Positions 17,191 to 24,854 of a stretch of DNA of 26,571 nt are shown in pieces. Position 1 is the first letter of the stretch; every line of letters begins with the position of its first letter. The DNA is from an uncultured Bacteroidota bacterium. Its GTDB lineage: Bacteria; Bacteroidota; Bacteroidia; Chitinophagales; LD1. Made by a program: the position numbers and the translations under genes. The stretch covers positions 1 to 26,571 of the forward strand of contig CALAYL010000078.1 of the NCBI GenBank assembly GCA_937894725.1, given 5' to 3'. The notes beneath the pieces are model-generated. The model worked only from the letters and a program-made list of their open reading frames with translations. It ran no database searches and was not told the DNA's origin.

Positions 17191-18423
17191 ATGAAAGGTA
17201 TCATTATCACTATAGGAGACGAGCTATTGATAGGGCAAACTATTGATACCAACTCCGCATGGATAGGGCAGCAACTCTCTGCATTGGGCATACAGGTATT
17301 CAAACGAATAGCTGTGGGCGATGATGCCGAATCCATACAGTCTGCACTGTATGGTGCTGCTAAAGAAGCATCGTTAGTACTCATCACTGGGGGCTTAGGG
17401 CCTACCAAAGATGATATTACAATAGCTACACTTTGTAGCTATTTCGGTGTGGGCGAAGAGCTTCATCAGCCTACACTCGAAAGGTTGATTCAGGTTTTTG
17501 AAAAGAAAGGAAAGGCGATTCTAGACATGAATCGAAAACAGGCTTTACTACCGGCTAATTGTGAGGTGTTGCAAAACGATCGTGGCACTGCTCCAGGTAT
17601 GTGTTTTTTTGAAAATGGTATCATCTATTTTTCTATGCCTGGTGTACCTCACGAAATGAAACACTTGATGACAGAGCGGGTGCTTCCGAAACTTAAAACC
17701 ATGATTGACTTGCCCAATATTATACATCGCAATATGATGGTGATAGGCCTTGGCGAATCTACCATAGCTAGAAACATTGCGAGCATAGAAGACGCATTGC
17801 CTCCTTTTGTAAAATTGGCCTATTTGCCCGACCTAGGGGTGGTCAAACTCCGTCTGAGCGGGTATAATATCGATGCTGCACAAACAGCGATACTTGACGA
17901 TTTTTACCATCAAATCAAAAGTACGTTAGGCGATCACGTTTTTGCCACAAAAGAAAAGTCTTTAGCTGCAGCCGTAGGTGAATTATATCAATCGAAAGGC
18001 AAAACCTTTGCTGTGGCAGAAAGCTGTACAGGTGGATATGTAGGGCATTTGATAACAGCAGAGCCAGGGGCTTCAGCCTACTTTGAGGGGAGCTTAGTTA
18101 CCTACTCCTACGCTATGAAAGAAAAGCTTTTGGGTGTAAACCCAAAGACCTTAGCTACTCAGGGAGCTGTAAGTGAAGCTTGTGTGCTAGAAATGCTCAA
18201 TGGCTTACTACTCACCACATCAGCCGATGTGGGTGTTGCTATTAGCGGCATCGCAGGTCCAGATGGGGGCACTCCCGATAAGCCTGTAGGTACGGTATGT
18301 ATGGCGGTAGGAACTAAGGACTCGCAAAAGGCTTATACGTTTCAGTTTTTTCCTGGTCGAATGGAAAATATCAAAATTTCTGGCTACACAGCATTGAATT
18401 TACTACGCAAAGAACTGCTTTAA
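17191..18423 (+). CDS. cinA: CinA family protein: MoaB/Mog-like domain plus nicotinamide-nucleotide amidase domain
   Basis: The 410-residue product is of normal full length. The N-terminal MoaB/MogA-like domain (about 1-165) has ITIGDELLIGQTIDTNS at 6-22 and GGLGPTKDD at 67-75, the COG1058 nucleotide-pyrophosphatase-like part. The C-terminal amidase domain (about 255-405) has AVAESCTGG with nucleophile S278 and AISGIAGPDGGTPDKPVGTV. The enzyme deamidates nicotinamide mononucleotide to nicotinate mononucleotide in pyridine nucleotide salvage, and two-domain forms can also hydrolyse ADP-ribose. The name competence/damage-inducible is historical. It starts 12 nt after lptD and is probably cotranscribed. 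Its TAA overlaps the convergent recJ stop at 18420-18423. Confidence 0.95.
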   Translation: MKGIIITIGDELLIGQTIDTNSAWIGQQLSALGIQVFKRIAVGDDAESIQSALYGAAKEASLVLITGGLGPTKDDITIATLCSYFGVGEELHQPTLERLIQVFEKKGKAILDMNRKQALLPANCEVLQNDRGTAPGMCFFENGIIYFSMPGVPHEMKHLMTERVLPKLKTMIDLPNIIHRNMMVIGLGESTIARNIASIEDALPPFVKLAYLPDLGVVKLRLSGYNIDAAQTAILDDFYHQIKSTLGDHVFATKEKSLAAAVGELYQSKGKTFAVAESCTGGYVGHLITAEPGASAYFEGSLVTYSYAMKEKLLGVNPKTLATQGAVSEACVLEMLNGLLLTTSADVGVAISGIAGPDGGTPDKPVGTVCMAVGTKDSQKAYTFQFFPGRMENIKISGYTALNLLRKELL

Positions 18424-20123
18424 GTAGTACTATTTCGCTTAATGTCTTTAACCATCATTTGTAAGGATTGTCGGCCTTGCCATTCATTAACTTCGAGTTG
18501 GAAAACTACATCGAAATTGCCTTCTTTGAGCAGTTGATATTTTTCGCCTAAATCAAATCCGATACCACTCATAACTACATCACCTTGGCGTATCGAAAGT
18601 TTCAGGTGTTTTTCTTTTACAATCTTGCTCCAGCCTGTGTCTTGAGTATTTTGTACTAAAAATTGCGGCTTCATATTGTCAGGGCCAAAGGGGGCAAAGC
18701 GCATGAGAAGTTTGTAAAAATTATCAGTCAAATCAGCCAGTGAAACAATGGCATCTACTTCGACCTCAGGGATAAGTTGTTCGGGCAAAATTGTTCGACT
18801 TACCTCTCGTTCGAAAGCAACTTTAAAATCGGCTACCTGTTCTGGTAGCATCGTCATACCAGCCGCAAATTTATGCCCCCCAAACTGTATCATGTATGCT
18901 GTACAGTTGCAGAGGGCTTCGTAGAGGTCAAAGCCTTTTACAGAGCGAGCAGAGCCTGTCACTTTTCCTTCGTGTTGGGTCAATACTACGGTAGGACGAT
19001 AGTAGGTTTCGGTAAGACGCGAAGCGACTATGCCTATCACCCCTTTGTGCCAATCTGGATTGAACACTACGGTAGATTTTTTAGTTAGATTTTCAACATC
19101 ATTTTCTAATATTTCTAAAGCATGTGCAGTAATATCCCTATCGGCTTCTTGACGCTCTTTATTGTGGCGTTGCAGTTCGCCTGCGAGTGCAGCATGGATG
19201 GGGTCATCATCGGCAATGAGCAATTTTACAGACTCTTTGGCATCGCGCATACGTCCAGCAGCATTGATTCGTGGGCCTATGTAAAAAACCACATCTGAAA
19301 TATCAAGTGGCCTGTCGAGTGCCAGCAATTCTTTCAAAAAGCGTAAGCCATGTGAGGGGTTTTCATTGAGTTTTTGGAGCCCTATAGATGCTATTACTCT
19401 GTTTTCACCTACCATTGAAACAATATCTGAAGCGATACTTACCGCCACTAAATCGATAGATTTTAAAAAGATACTAGGGTCAATACCTAGCGCGGAGGTG
19501 AGTGCCTGTGTGAGTTTGAAGCCTACGCCACAGCCGCTTAGTTCTTTAAAAGGGTAGTCGCAATCGGCACGTTTTGGATCAAGAACCGCTACAGCAGCTG
19601 GGAGAGTGTCGCCAGGGTTATGATGGTCGCAGATGATAAAATCAATATTTTTTTCATTTGCATACTCGACCTTATCTATCGATTTGATACCACAATCTAA
19701 AGCGATGATGAGCGAGCAGTCTGATTCTTTTGCAAAATCAATACCTTGAAACGAAACACCATAGCCTTCGGTATATCGGTTAGGAATGTAATAGTCGATA
19801 TTTGGATAAAAGTGCTGAAAGAAAAGTACCATCGTAGCCACCGAAGTGGTGCCATCTACATCATAATCGCCATAGATGAGCATTCGTTCATTTTTATCTA
19901 TGGCTTGTTTTATACGAGCTACCGCTTTATCCATGTCTTTCATCAAGAAAGGATCATGTAGCTGAGCGATGGAGGGATTAAAAAAATCGTTTGCTTTTTG
20001 GTAACTATCCACGCCTCTTTGTACCATCAGTTGGCAAAAAACGGGGTGTACCTTTAGCTCATTTTGCAAGGCATTTACTTTGTCGATATCTGCTTGGGCT
20101 ATGCGCCATCGTTTTTCTTTCAT
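18420..20123 (-). CDS. recJ: Single-stranded-DNA-specific exonuclease RecJ
   Basis: The 567-residue product has the length usual for the family. The DHH phosphoesterase domain has GDYDVDGT at 85-92, ALDCGIKS with D143, and CDHHNPGD with the DHH triad at 166-168. The DHHA1 domain follows with GIVASRL and GGHKFAAGM near 415-423, and the C-terminal OB-fold region is present. All metal-binding motifs are intact. RecJ degrades single-stranded DNA 5' to 3' in RecF-pathway recombination, mismatch repair and base excision repair. The ATG at 20123 is the first good start and agrees with homologous N-termini (KRWRIAQAD). A CAACTTTG 9 nt upstream resembles a -7 element with one mismatch, but no -33 is seen. 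Convergent with cinA, with a 4-nt tail overlap. Confidence 0.96.
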   Translation of the reverse strand: MKEKRWRIAQADIDKVNALQNELKVHPVFCQLMVQRGVDSYQKANDFFNPSIAQLHDPFLMKDMDKAVARIKQAIDKNERMLIYGDYDVDGTTSVATMVLFFQHFYPNIDYYIPNRYTEGYGVSFQGIDFAKESDCSLIIALDCGIKSIDKVEYANEKNIDFIICDHHNPGDTLPAAVAVLDPKRADCDYPFKELSGCGVGFKLTQALTSALGIDPSIFLKSIDLVAVSIASDIVSMVGENRVIASIGLQKLNENPSHGLRFLKELLALDRPLDISDVVFYIGPRINAAGRMRDAKESVKLLIADDDPIHAALAGELQRHNKERQEADRDITAHALEILENDVENLTKKSTVVFNPDWHKGVIGIVASRLTETYYRPTVVLTQHEGKVTGSARSVKGFDLYEALCNCTAYMIQFGGHKFAAGMTMLPEQVADFKVAFEREVSRTILPEQLIPEVEVDAIVSLADLTDNFYKLLMRFAPFGPDNMKPQFLVQNTQDTGWSKIVKEKHLKLSIRQGDVVMSGIGFDLGEKYQLLKEGNFDVVFQLEVNEWQGRQSLQMMVKDIKRNSTT

Positions 20124-20150
20124 GGCCGCAAAGTTGGCGATTTTTTGACA

Positions 20151-20180
20151 TAAAAAAAGGGAGACTGTACGTGTCTCCCT
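20151..20180 (-). terminator. Rho-independent terminator for the lipoprotein gene
   Basis: On the - strand a perfect 8-bp stem (AGGGAGAC / GTCTCCCT) with a 7-nt loop is followed by a run of seven T (complement of 20152-20158). It lies 19 nt after the lipoprotein stop and upstream of recJ, making the lipoprotein gene a single-gene unit. Confidence 0.88.
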
Positions 20181-20198
20181 ACTGAATAGATTTTTCTT

Positions 20199-20951
20199 TT
20201 ACTTTAAAGTTACGAAAGTAGATAACACTGTTTCCTTAATGAAGTAGTATTTTTTGCCACTTTGCGTGGTAGAAGCTATACGATAAGGTGCGATTTGTAC
20301 CAATCCAGAATTGTCCCCTTTGCCTAGTGTTCCCAATTCTGCAGCAGTAAATAGACAAGAGCGTGTGCCTCCAGCCTTTACTTTCTGTATAGAAGCATTT
20401 GGACCAGATATTATAAAAATTACAGAATCCGAATTGCTTGTAGTGGAGGTTTCGACAGTGTAATCGCTTGCTGTATTTATTTCCTTTGCACTCGTGAGTG
20501 AACCTAATGAAGGCATATTGGTATTATGAGAATAAGTAAAAGCGGGTATGCTGTTTGATGTATTGCCTCCTATAGTCCATTTTGTATAATAGCTAAAGTT
20601 GAGCCCAGTAGGATTAGATTGCCCCATTTGATAGAAATAGGTGTTATTGGTTTGTTTTGTCAATATAGAATCATCAACAGAAAGAGAGCCACCATCGACC
20701 CAAGTACCCGAATTTGCAGCTGAATAGAAGCCGCCAACTGCCGTACCGATTTCAATAGTTTGAATACCAACGAAAGGTACATTTTGCTCTGTGAGCGTTT
20801 TCACCGCCACAAATGCACCAAATGCATCGGTAGGAGTGGCTACGGTAGGAGTGGTAGCTGTAGGAGTCGTAGGAGCTGGATTTGTTTTTGCACAAGACCA
20901 TAAAAGGCTGGTGGCTACGCAAGTTGCGATTAGGAAAGATGTGTTTTTCAT
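20199..20951 (-). CDS. Putative lipoprotein of unknown function
   Basis: This 250-residue product starts at the ATG at 20951; a TTG eight codons upstream is less likely because it adds polar residues before the signal peptide. The first 20 residues form a lipoprotein signal peptide ending in the lipobox LWSC, with Cys20 as the predicted acylated residue, although Trp at -2 is unusual. A Thr/Pro/Ala-rich linker (about 23-45) leads to a beta-rich domain with VDGGSLSVDD, KWTIGGN, IPAFTYSHN, DSVIFIISGPN, LFTAAELGTL and KKYYFIKE. I know this overall pattern from uncharacterised Bacteroidota lipoproteins but can name no function. No enzyme motif is seen. A terminator follows. No convincing promoter was found upstream. 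Confidence 0.8.
   Translation of the reverse strand: MKNTSFLIATCVATSLLWSCAKTNPAPTTPTATTPTVATPTDAFGAFVAVKTLTEQNVPFVGIQTIEIGTAVGGFYSAANSGTWVDGGSLSVDDSILTKQTNNTYFYQMGQSNPTGLNFSYYTKWTIGGNTSNSIPAFTYSHNTNMPSLGSLTSAKEINTASDYTVETSTTSNSDSVIFIISGPNASIQKVKAGGTRSCLFTAAELGTLGKGDNSGLVQIAPYRIASTTQSGKKYYFIKETVLSTFVTLK
20830..20879 (-). repeat. Imperfect short tandem repeat coding for a Thr/Pro/Val linker
   Basis: On the + strand, GTAGGAGTGGCTACG, GTAGGAGTGGTAGCT and GTAGGAGTC, GTAGGAGC follow each other: about three and a half copies of a roughly 15-nt unit. Read on the - strand they encode the T-P-T-x-T linker just after the lipobox. The repeat stays in frame, so copy changes would alter linker length without frameshift. 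Confidence 0.6.
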
Positions 20952-21160
20952 TTTTGCTGTTTTTTGTTTAAGCAATGATATGTAAATAATACTTAAGGTG
21001 TATGGATTTGCCGTGTTTTTTGCACGATAACTGTAAAAATTAGTACATATACCTATGTCGTAAATTAAGTGTGGTCATGGTTATTTTACCCTGCTATCGA
21101 TTATATTACAAGCTATTTTCAACTTAATTGAAATAAAAACTGTACTTTTTTCAAAAAATA
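20952..21160. other. Divergent intergenic region between the lipoprotein gene and rplE
   Basis: About 210 nt (292 with the rplE promoter and leader) carry no gene. The stretch is A/T-rich. It contains a short hairpin-like CGTG-TTTTTTG-CACG and a perfect inverted repeat TTTCAA-CTTAA-TTGAAA at 21117-21133. I found no tRNA, riboswitch or trace of rplX (L24), which would normally precede rplE. Confidence 0.6.
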
Positions 21161-21191
21161 TTTGGAAGATTGTGGATAAGTGCTACTTTTG
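21161..21191 (+). promoter_or_regulatory. Consensus Bacteroidota promoter for the ribosomal protein operon
   Basis: TTTG at 21161-21164, a 19-nt spacer, and TACTTTTG at 21184-21191 match TTTG-N19-TAnnTTTG exactly. Transcription would start near 21197, leaving a leader of about 47 nt before the rplE ATG. The spacer contains TGTGGATAA (21171-21179), the complement of the DnaA box TTATCCACA. Confidence 0.82.
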
Positions 21192-21243
21192 CAATCCCTT
21201 TTTAAAACAGACGGCTGGAAATCGTCAAAAAAACATATTGGCA

Positions 21244-21801
21244 ATGAGCACTACAACATACAAACCACGCTTGGGCGTGCGTTACACTACCGAGATAGTT
21301 CCTGCGTTGATGAAAAAATTCAACTACTCATCGGTAATGCAAGTACCTAGACTTCAAAAAATATGCCTTAACCAAGGGGTTAATGGAGCAACTTCAGATA
21401 AAAAATTAGTGGATATAGCAGTACAAGAGATGACAACCATCGCTGGGCAGAAAGCTGTAGCTGCCAAATCTAGAATAGCTATCTCAAATTTCAAATTGCG
21501 TGAAAACATGCCGATAGCATCGCGTGTTACTCTACGTGGAGATCGTATGTTTGAATTTTTAGATCGTTTTGTGTCTATATCTTTACCACGAGTACGTGAC
21601 TTTAAAGGAGTAAACAATAAAGGTTTTGATGGTCGTGGTAACTACAACATGGGTATCAAGGAGCAAATCATATTTCCTGAATTAGATATCGATAAGATAA
21701 ATAAAATCACAGGAATGGACGTAACCTTTGTAACGACTGCTAAAACGGATGCAGAAGCCATGGCGTTACTCGAACTTTTAGGAATGCCTTTCAAAAAATA
21801 A
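21244..21801 (+). CDS. rplE: 50S ribosomal protein L5
   Basis: The 185-residue product has the normal length for bacterial L5 (uL5) and its typical segments: YKPRLGVRYTTEIVPALMKKF-like N-terminus (starting at residue 6), VPRLQKICLNQGVN, RVTLRGDRMFEFLDRF, RDFKGVNNKGFDGRGNYNMG and KEQIIFPELD. L5 contacts 5S rRNA and the P-site tRNA in the central protuberance. The ATG at 21244 is chosen because an in-frame GTG at 21172 falls inside the promoter and would add 24 residues not found in the family. Unusually, L5 is the first gene of its operon; rplN and rplX are not upstream. Confidence 0.97.
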   Translation: MSTTTYKPRLGVRYTTEIVPALMKKFNYSSVMQVPRLQKICLNQGVNGATSDKKLVDIAVQEMTTIAGQKAVAAKSRIAISNFKLRENMPIASRVTLRGDRMFEFLDRFVSISLPRVRDFKGVNNKGFDGRGNYNMGIKEQIIFPELDIDKINKITGMDVTFVTTAKTDAEAMALLELLGMPFKK

Positions 21802-21825
21802 TTTAAGCAAATCAATCAATAACAA

Positions 21826-22095
21826 ATGGCTAAGAAATCGATCGAAGCAAGACAACGCAAGAGAGCTAAAATGGTAGCTAAATATGCGGAAAAACGTAAA
21901 GCACTTAAAGAGGCTGGTGAGTTATCACTTCTCGACAAGTTGCCTAAAAACTCATCTCCAGTGAGACTACGCAATCGTTGCGCATTGACTGGGCGTGCTC
22001 GTGGATACGTACGTATGTTCGGTATTTCTCGTATTAAGTTTAGAGACTTAGCGAGCGATGGCAAGATTCCAGGTGTCACAAAAGCTTCTTGGTAA
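21826..22095 (+). CDS. rpsN: 30S ribosomal protein S14, zinc-free form
   Basis: The 89-residue uS14 ends in the universal RMFGISRIKFRDLASDGKIPGVTKASW-type tail (key residues FGISR and PGVTKASW). The segment RNRCALTGRARG has a single cysteine in place of the CxxC pairs, so this is the longer C- form that does not bind zinc. It is a primary component of the 30S head. It lies 24 nt after rplE in the operon. Confidence 0.97.
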   Translation: MAKKSIEARQRKRAKMVAKYAEKRKALKEAGELSLLDKLPKNSSPVRLRNRCALTGRARGYVRMFGISRIKFRDLASDGKIPGVTKASW

Positions 22096-22131
22096 AATAA
22101 AAAATTCAATCAACTCAATAATAACCACGAT

Positions 22132-22533
22132 ATGGTACTCGATCCAATAGCAGACTATTTAACCCGAATCAGAAACGCACAAGCAGCTAATCACCGTTTT
22201 GTAGAGATTCCAGGTTCGAACGTGAAAAGAAAAATCACAGAGATTCTTTACGACAAGGGATATATCTTGAAGTATAAGTTTGAAGAAGGATGTGGTGGAC
22301 AAGGCGTGATAAAAGTAGCTATCAAGTATGATGCAGCTTCTAAAACACCTGTTATCAAATCATTGCAACGTGCATCAACACCAGGACTTAGACAGTACGC
22401 AGGTGCAAAGTCTATACCTAGAGTTTTGAGCGGATTGGGAATCGCTATCGTATCTACCTCAAAAGGGTTGATGACAGATAAAGAAGCTCGTCTTCAAAAT
22501 CTTGGTGGAGAGATACTCTGCGAAATATATTAA
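22132..22533 (+). CDS. rpsH: 30S ribosomal protein S8
   Basis: The 133-residue uS8 has the N-terminal DPIADYLTRIRNA and the C-terminal GLGIAIVSTSKGLMTDKEA and GGEILCEIY motifs intact. S8 binds the central domain of 16S rRNA early in assembly. In E. coli it also represses translation of the spc operon by binding the mRNA near the start of the L5 gene. The L5 leader is retained here, so such feedback is possible, but I could not match a binding site with certainty. Confidence 0.97.
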   Translation: MVLDPIADYLTRIRNAQAANHRFVEIPGSNVKRKITEILYDKGYILKYKFEEGCGGQGVIKVAIKYDAASKTPVIKSLQRASTPGLRQYAGAKSIPRVLSGLGIAIVSTSKGLMTDKEARLQNLGGEILCEIY

Positions 22534-22560
22534 TAGAAAAAGCAATTAAAGCATAAAATT

Positions 22561-23118
22561 ATGTCACGTATAGGAAAAGCCCCCATCACCATACCAGCTA
22601 AAGTGCAGGTAGAAGTAATGAAAGGCAATGTAGTAAAAGTAAAAGGCCCTCAAGGCGAATTGTTTCAAACTATCGATCCAGATATAACGGTAAAGATAGA
22701 TGGCGATACGCTTACTGTAGAGCGACCGACAGAGCAGAAGCGTCACAAAGCTTTGCATGGTACTTATCGTGCGCTCATCAACAACATGATGATAGGCACT
22801 AGCACTGGATTTAAAAAAGTGCTTGAGCTTGTGGGTGTTGGTTATCGTGCTACTGTGACAGGACAAATGTTAGAGCTTGCACTTGGATATTCTCACCCAG
22901 TGGTAGTATTATTGCCAAACGAAATCAAAGCATCTGCAGAGCAACTTAAAGGACAAAATCCAAAGGTGACTCTTGAGTCTGCTGATAAAGAATTACTTGG
23001 ACTCGTATGTGCAAAAATAAGAGAGCAACGTAAGACTGAACCATACAAAGGAAAAGGTATTAAGTTTGAAGGAGAAATCTTGAGACGTAAGGCAGGTAAA
23101 TCGGCATCGAAAAAATAA
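22561..23118 (+). CDS. rplF: 50S ribosomal protein L6
   Basis: The 185-residue uL6 begins MSRIGKAPITIPAKV and has the two related beta-alpha domains of the family, with VKGPQGEL in the first, LVGVGYRA between them, and GYSHPV and KIREQRKTEPYKGKGI near the C-terminus. The tail is basic (KAGKSASKK). It binds 23S rRNA near the GTPase-associated region. Gap of 27 nt after rpsH. Confidence 0.97.
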   Translation: MSRIGKAPITIPAKVQVEVMKGNVVKVKGPQGELFQTIDPDITVKIDGDTLTVERPTEQKRHKALHGTYRALINNMMIGTSTGFKKVLELVGVGYRATVTGQMLELALGYSHPVVVLLPNEIKASAEQLKGQNPKVTLESADKELLGLVCAKIREQRKTEPYKGKGIKFEGEILRRKAGKSASKK

Positions 23119-23149
23119 TCAATAAAAAGCGACAATTAAAATAAAGGTC

Positions 23150-23503
23150 ATGGCACTAGATAAAGCACAAAGAAGGCATAAAATCAGCAAGCGTATAAGA
23201 GGCAAAGTACTCGGTACTGCTGAGCGTCCAAGATTGGCTGTTTTCAGAAGCAACACAGAAATATATGCTCAGTTGATAGACGATACAACTGGTACAACGT
23301 TGGTAAACTATTCTACTCGCGCTAAAGATTTTACAAGAAGTGGCAACAAAGTAGAGCAATCTACGGTTGTAGGCCAATCAATTGCTAAATTGGCAGTAGC
23401 TAAAGGAATCGAGTCAGTTGTTTTTGACCGTGGTGGATTTTTATATCATGGTCGTGTGAAAGCATTGGCAGACGGAGCGCGTGAAGGCGGGCTTAAATTT
23501 TAA
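23150..23503 (+). CDS. rplR: 50S ribosomal protein L18
   Basis: The 117-residue uL18 has the basic N-terminal RRHKISKRIRGK, then RPRLAVFRSNTEIYAQLIDD, VGQSIAKLAVAKGIESVVFDRGG (core VVFDRGG) and HGRVKALADGAREGGLKF (ends at the protein terminus), all diagnostic. It binds 5S rRNA together with L5. Gap of 31 nt after rplF. Confidence 0.97.
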   Translation: MALDKAQRRHKISKRIRGKVLGTAERPRLAVFRSNTEIYAQLIDDTTGTTLVNYSTRAKDFTRSGNKVEQSTVVGQSIAKLAVAKGIESVVFDRGGFLYHGRVKALADGAREGGLKF

Positions 23504-23533
23504 TCATAAGAAACATACTCAATAAAAGATAAC

Positions 23534-24052
23534 ATGTCTAAAGCAACAATCCAACAATTCAAAGCCAGCGAACTGGAGCTCAAAGAAAAAGTAGTAAACA
23601 TCCGTAGGGTAACGAAAGTAACCAAAGGAGGTAGAACATTTAGCTTTTCGGCTACAGTAGTGATCGGCAACGGTGACGGTATCGTGGGCGAAGGTCTAGG
23701 AAAAGCAAAAGAAGTACAAGAAGCGATTCAAAAAGCTATCGATGATGCAAAAAAGAATCTCGTAAACGTACCCCTTTTCAAAGGTACTATACCACATGTG
23801 CAACACGGTAAGTTTGGTGCTGCAAAAGTAATGTTGAAGCCAGCTACACCAGGTACTGGAGTAATAGCAGGAGGTAGTATGAGAGCCGTATTGGAGAGTG
23901 CGGGTATCAAAGACGTGTTGGCTAAGTCATTGGGCTCTGCCAACCCAAGTAACGTAATCAAAGCTACACTTGATGCATTGGCTCAGCTACGTGACCCACA
24001 AACTGTGGCACACAACCGTAGAGTTTCTCTAGATTTAGTATTTAAAGGATAA
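23534..24052 (+). CDS. rpsE: 30S ribosomal protein S5
   Basis: The 172-residue uS5 has the N-terminal RNA-binding part with VVNIRRVTKVTKGGR and FSATVVIGNGDGIVGEGLGK (no more than its core quoted), then the C-terminal fold with PATPGTGVIAGG, MRAVLESAGIKDVLAKSLGS and HNRRVSLD. S5 lies at the mRNA entry tunnel and affects decoding accuracy. The leader has no clear Shine-Dalgarno sequence (AATAAAAGATAAC before the ATG), typical of this phylum. Confidence 0.97.
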   Translation: MSKATIQQFKASELELKEKVVNIRRVTKVTKGGRTFSFSATVVIGNGDGIVGEGLGKAKEVQEAIQKAIDDAKKNLVNVPLFKGTIPHVQHGKFGAAKVMLKPATPGTGVIAGGSMRAVLESAGIKDVLAKSLGSANPSNVIKATLDALAQLRDPQTVAHNRRVSLDLVFKG

Positions 24053-24075
24053 TCAAATAATAAAAAACCACCATC

Positions 24076-24255
24076 ATGGCAAAGGTTAAAGTAACAAAAG
24101 TAAGAAGCACTATTGACACTCCAGAACGCACTAAGCGTACTGTGCAAGCTTTAGGCTTAAACAAAATAGGTTCTAGCAATATAGTTGAGAACAATGCAGC
24201 CATAGCAGGTATGATTGCAAAAGTAGCTCACTTAGTAAAGGTAGAAAACGCTTAA
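24076..24255 (+). CDS. rpmD: 50S ribosomal protein L30
   Basis: This short gene encodes 59 residues, normal for bacterial uL30. The product begins MAKVKVTKVRSTIDTPERTK and contains RTVQALGLNKIGSSNIVENN, the loop-helix motif of L30, then AGMIAKVAHLVKVE at the end. It lies exactly between rpsE and rplO, the conserved position, with gaps of 23 and 31 nt. It binds 23S rRNA on the 50S subunit. Confidence 0.97.
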   Translation: MAKVKVTKVRSTIDTPERTKRTVQALGLNKIGSSNIVENNAAIAGMIAKVAHLVKVENA

Positions 24256-24286
24256 TTCAATTTTCAACTTAGAAAAATAAAAGACT

Positions 24287-24736
24287 ATGGAATTACATAA
24301 TTTAAGACCCGCAACTGGCGCTACTAAAGTAAAAAAGCGTTTAGGTAGAGGAGAAGGAAGCAAAACAGGAGGTACTGCAGGTCGTGGTAATAAAGGAGCT
24401 CAGTCTCGTTCTGGATACAAAGCTAAGAAAGGTTTTGAAGGAGGTCAGATGCCATTGCAACGTAGATTACCGAAGGGTGGGTTCAAAAACATCAATCGTG
24501 TAGAATATCAAGGGTTGAACTTAGGTAAAATTGAAGAGTTAGTAGCTAAATATAACTTTACTGAGATATCTATTGAAAACCTACGTGCAAATCATTTGAT
24601 ATCAAAAACTGAGCTAGTAAAAGTGTTAGGTACTGGCGATTTGAAAACTAAAGTGAATGTATCAGTTCATGCCATTAGCGAAACAGCTAAGCAAAAGATT
24701 GAAGCATTGGGTGGTACAGTAACTATTGTAAAATAG
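24287..24736 (+). CDS. rplO: 50S ribosomal protein L15
   Basis: The 149-residue uL15 has the long basic Gly-rich N-terminal extension (LRPATGATK, KRLGRGEGSKTGGTAGRGNK, FEGGQMPLQRRLPKGGF) that penetrates the 50S core, then a globular C-terminal domain ending in IEALGGTVTIVK. A hairpin lies 43 nt after the stop, before secY. Confidence 0.97.
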   Translation: MELHNLRPATGATKVKKRLGRGEGSKTGGTAGRGNKGAQSRSGYKAKKGFEGGQMPLQRRLPKGGFKNINRVEYQGLNLGKIEELVAKYNFTEISIENLRANHLISKTELVKVLGTGDLKTKVNVSVHAISETAKQKIEALGGTVTIVK

Positions 24737-24777
24737 AAATTGAAAAAAGCCAATAATCAATATAATTAAACACATAG

Positions 24778-24806
24778 AGGGATTTCCGATTGGAAATCCT
24801 TTCTTT
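24778..24806 (+). terminator. Hairpin between rplO and secY; weak terminator or attenuator
   Basis: A perfect 8-bp stem (GGATTTCC / GGAAATCC) with a GATT loop is followed by TTTCTTT. It lies inside the 118-nt gap before secY, the longest gap in the operon. No consensus promoter follows, so secY probably depends on read-through, and the hairpin may lower secY mRNA relative to the ribosomal genes. Confidence 0.55.
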
Positions 24807-24854
24807 GCTAAATAACCAATACAGCGCAGGCGGTAGAAAAGAAAGATAAAAACG

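Noticed and set aside
20976..21197. Possible replication origin, suggested by the A/T-rich gap and a DnaA box
   Set aside because: Only one perfect DnaA box is visible, there is no cluster of boxes, and no dnaA/dnaN-type neighbours; a single box does not support an origin.
21172..21243. Upstream GTG start that would extend L5 by 24 residues
   Set aside because: The codon lies between the -33 and -7 promoter elements, and the extra residues do not occur in the L5 family.
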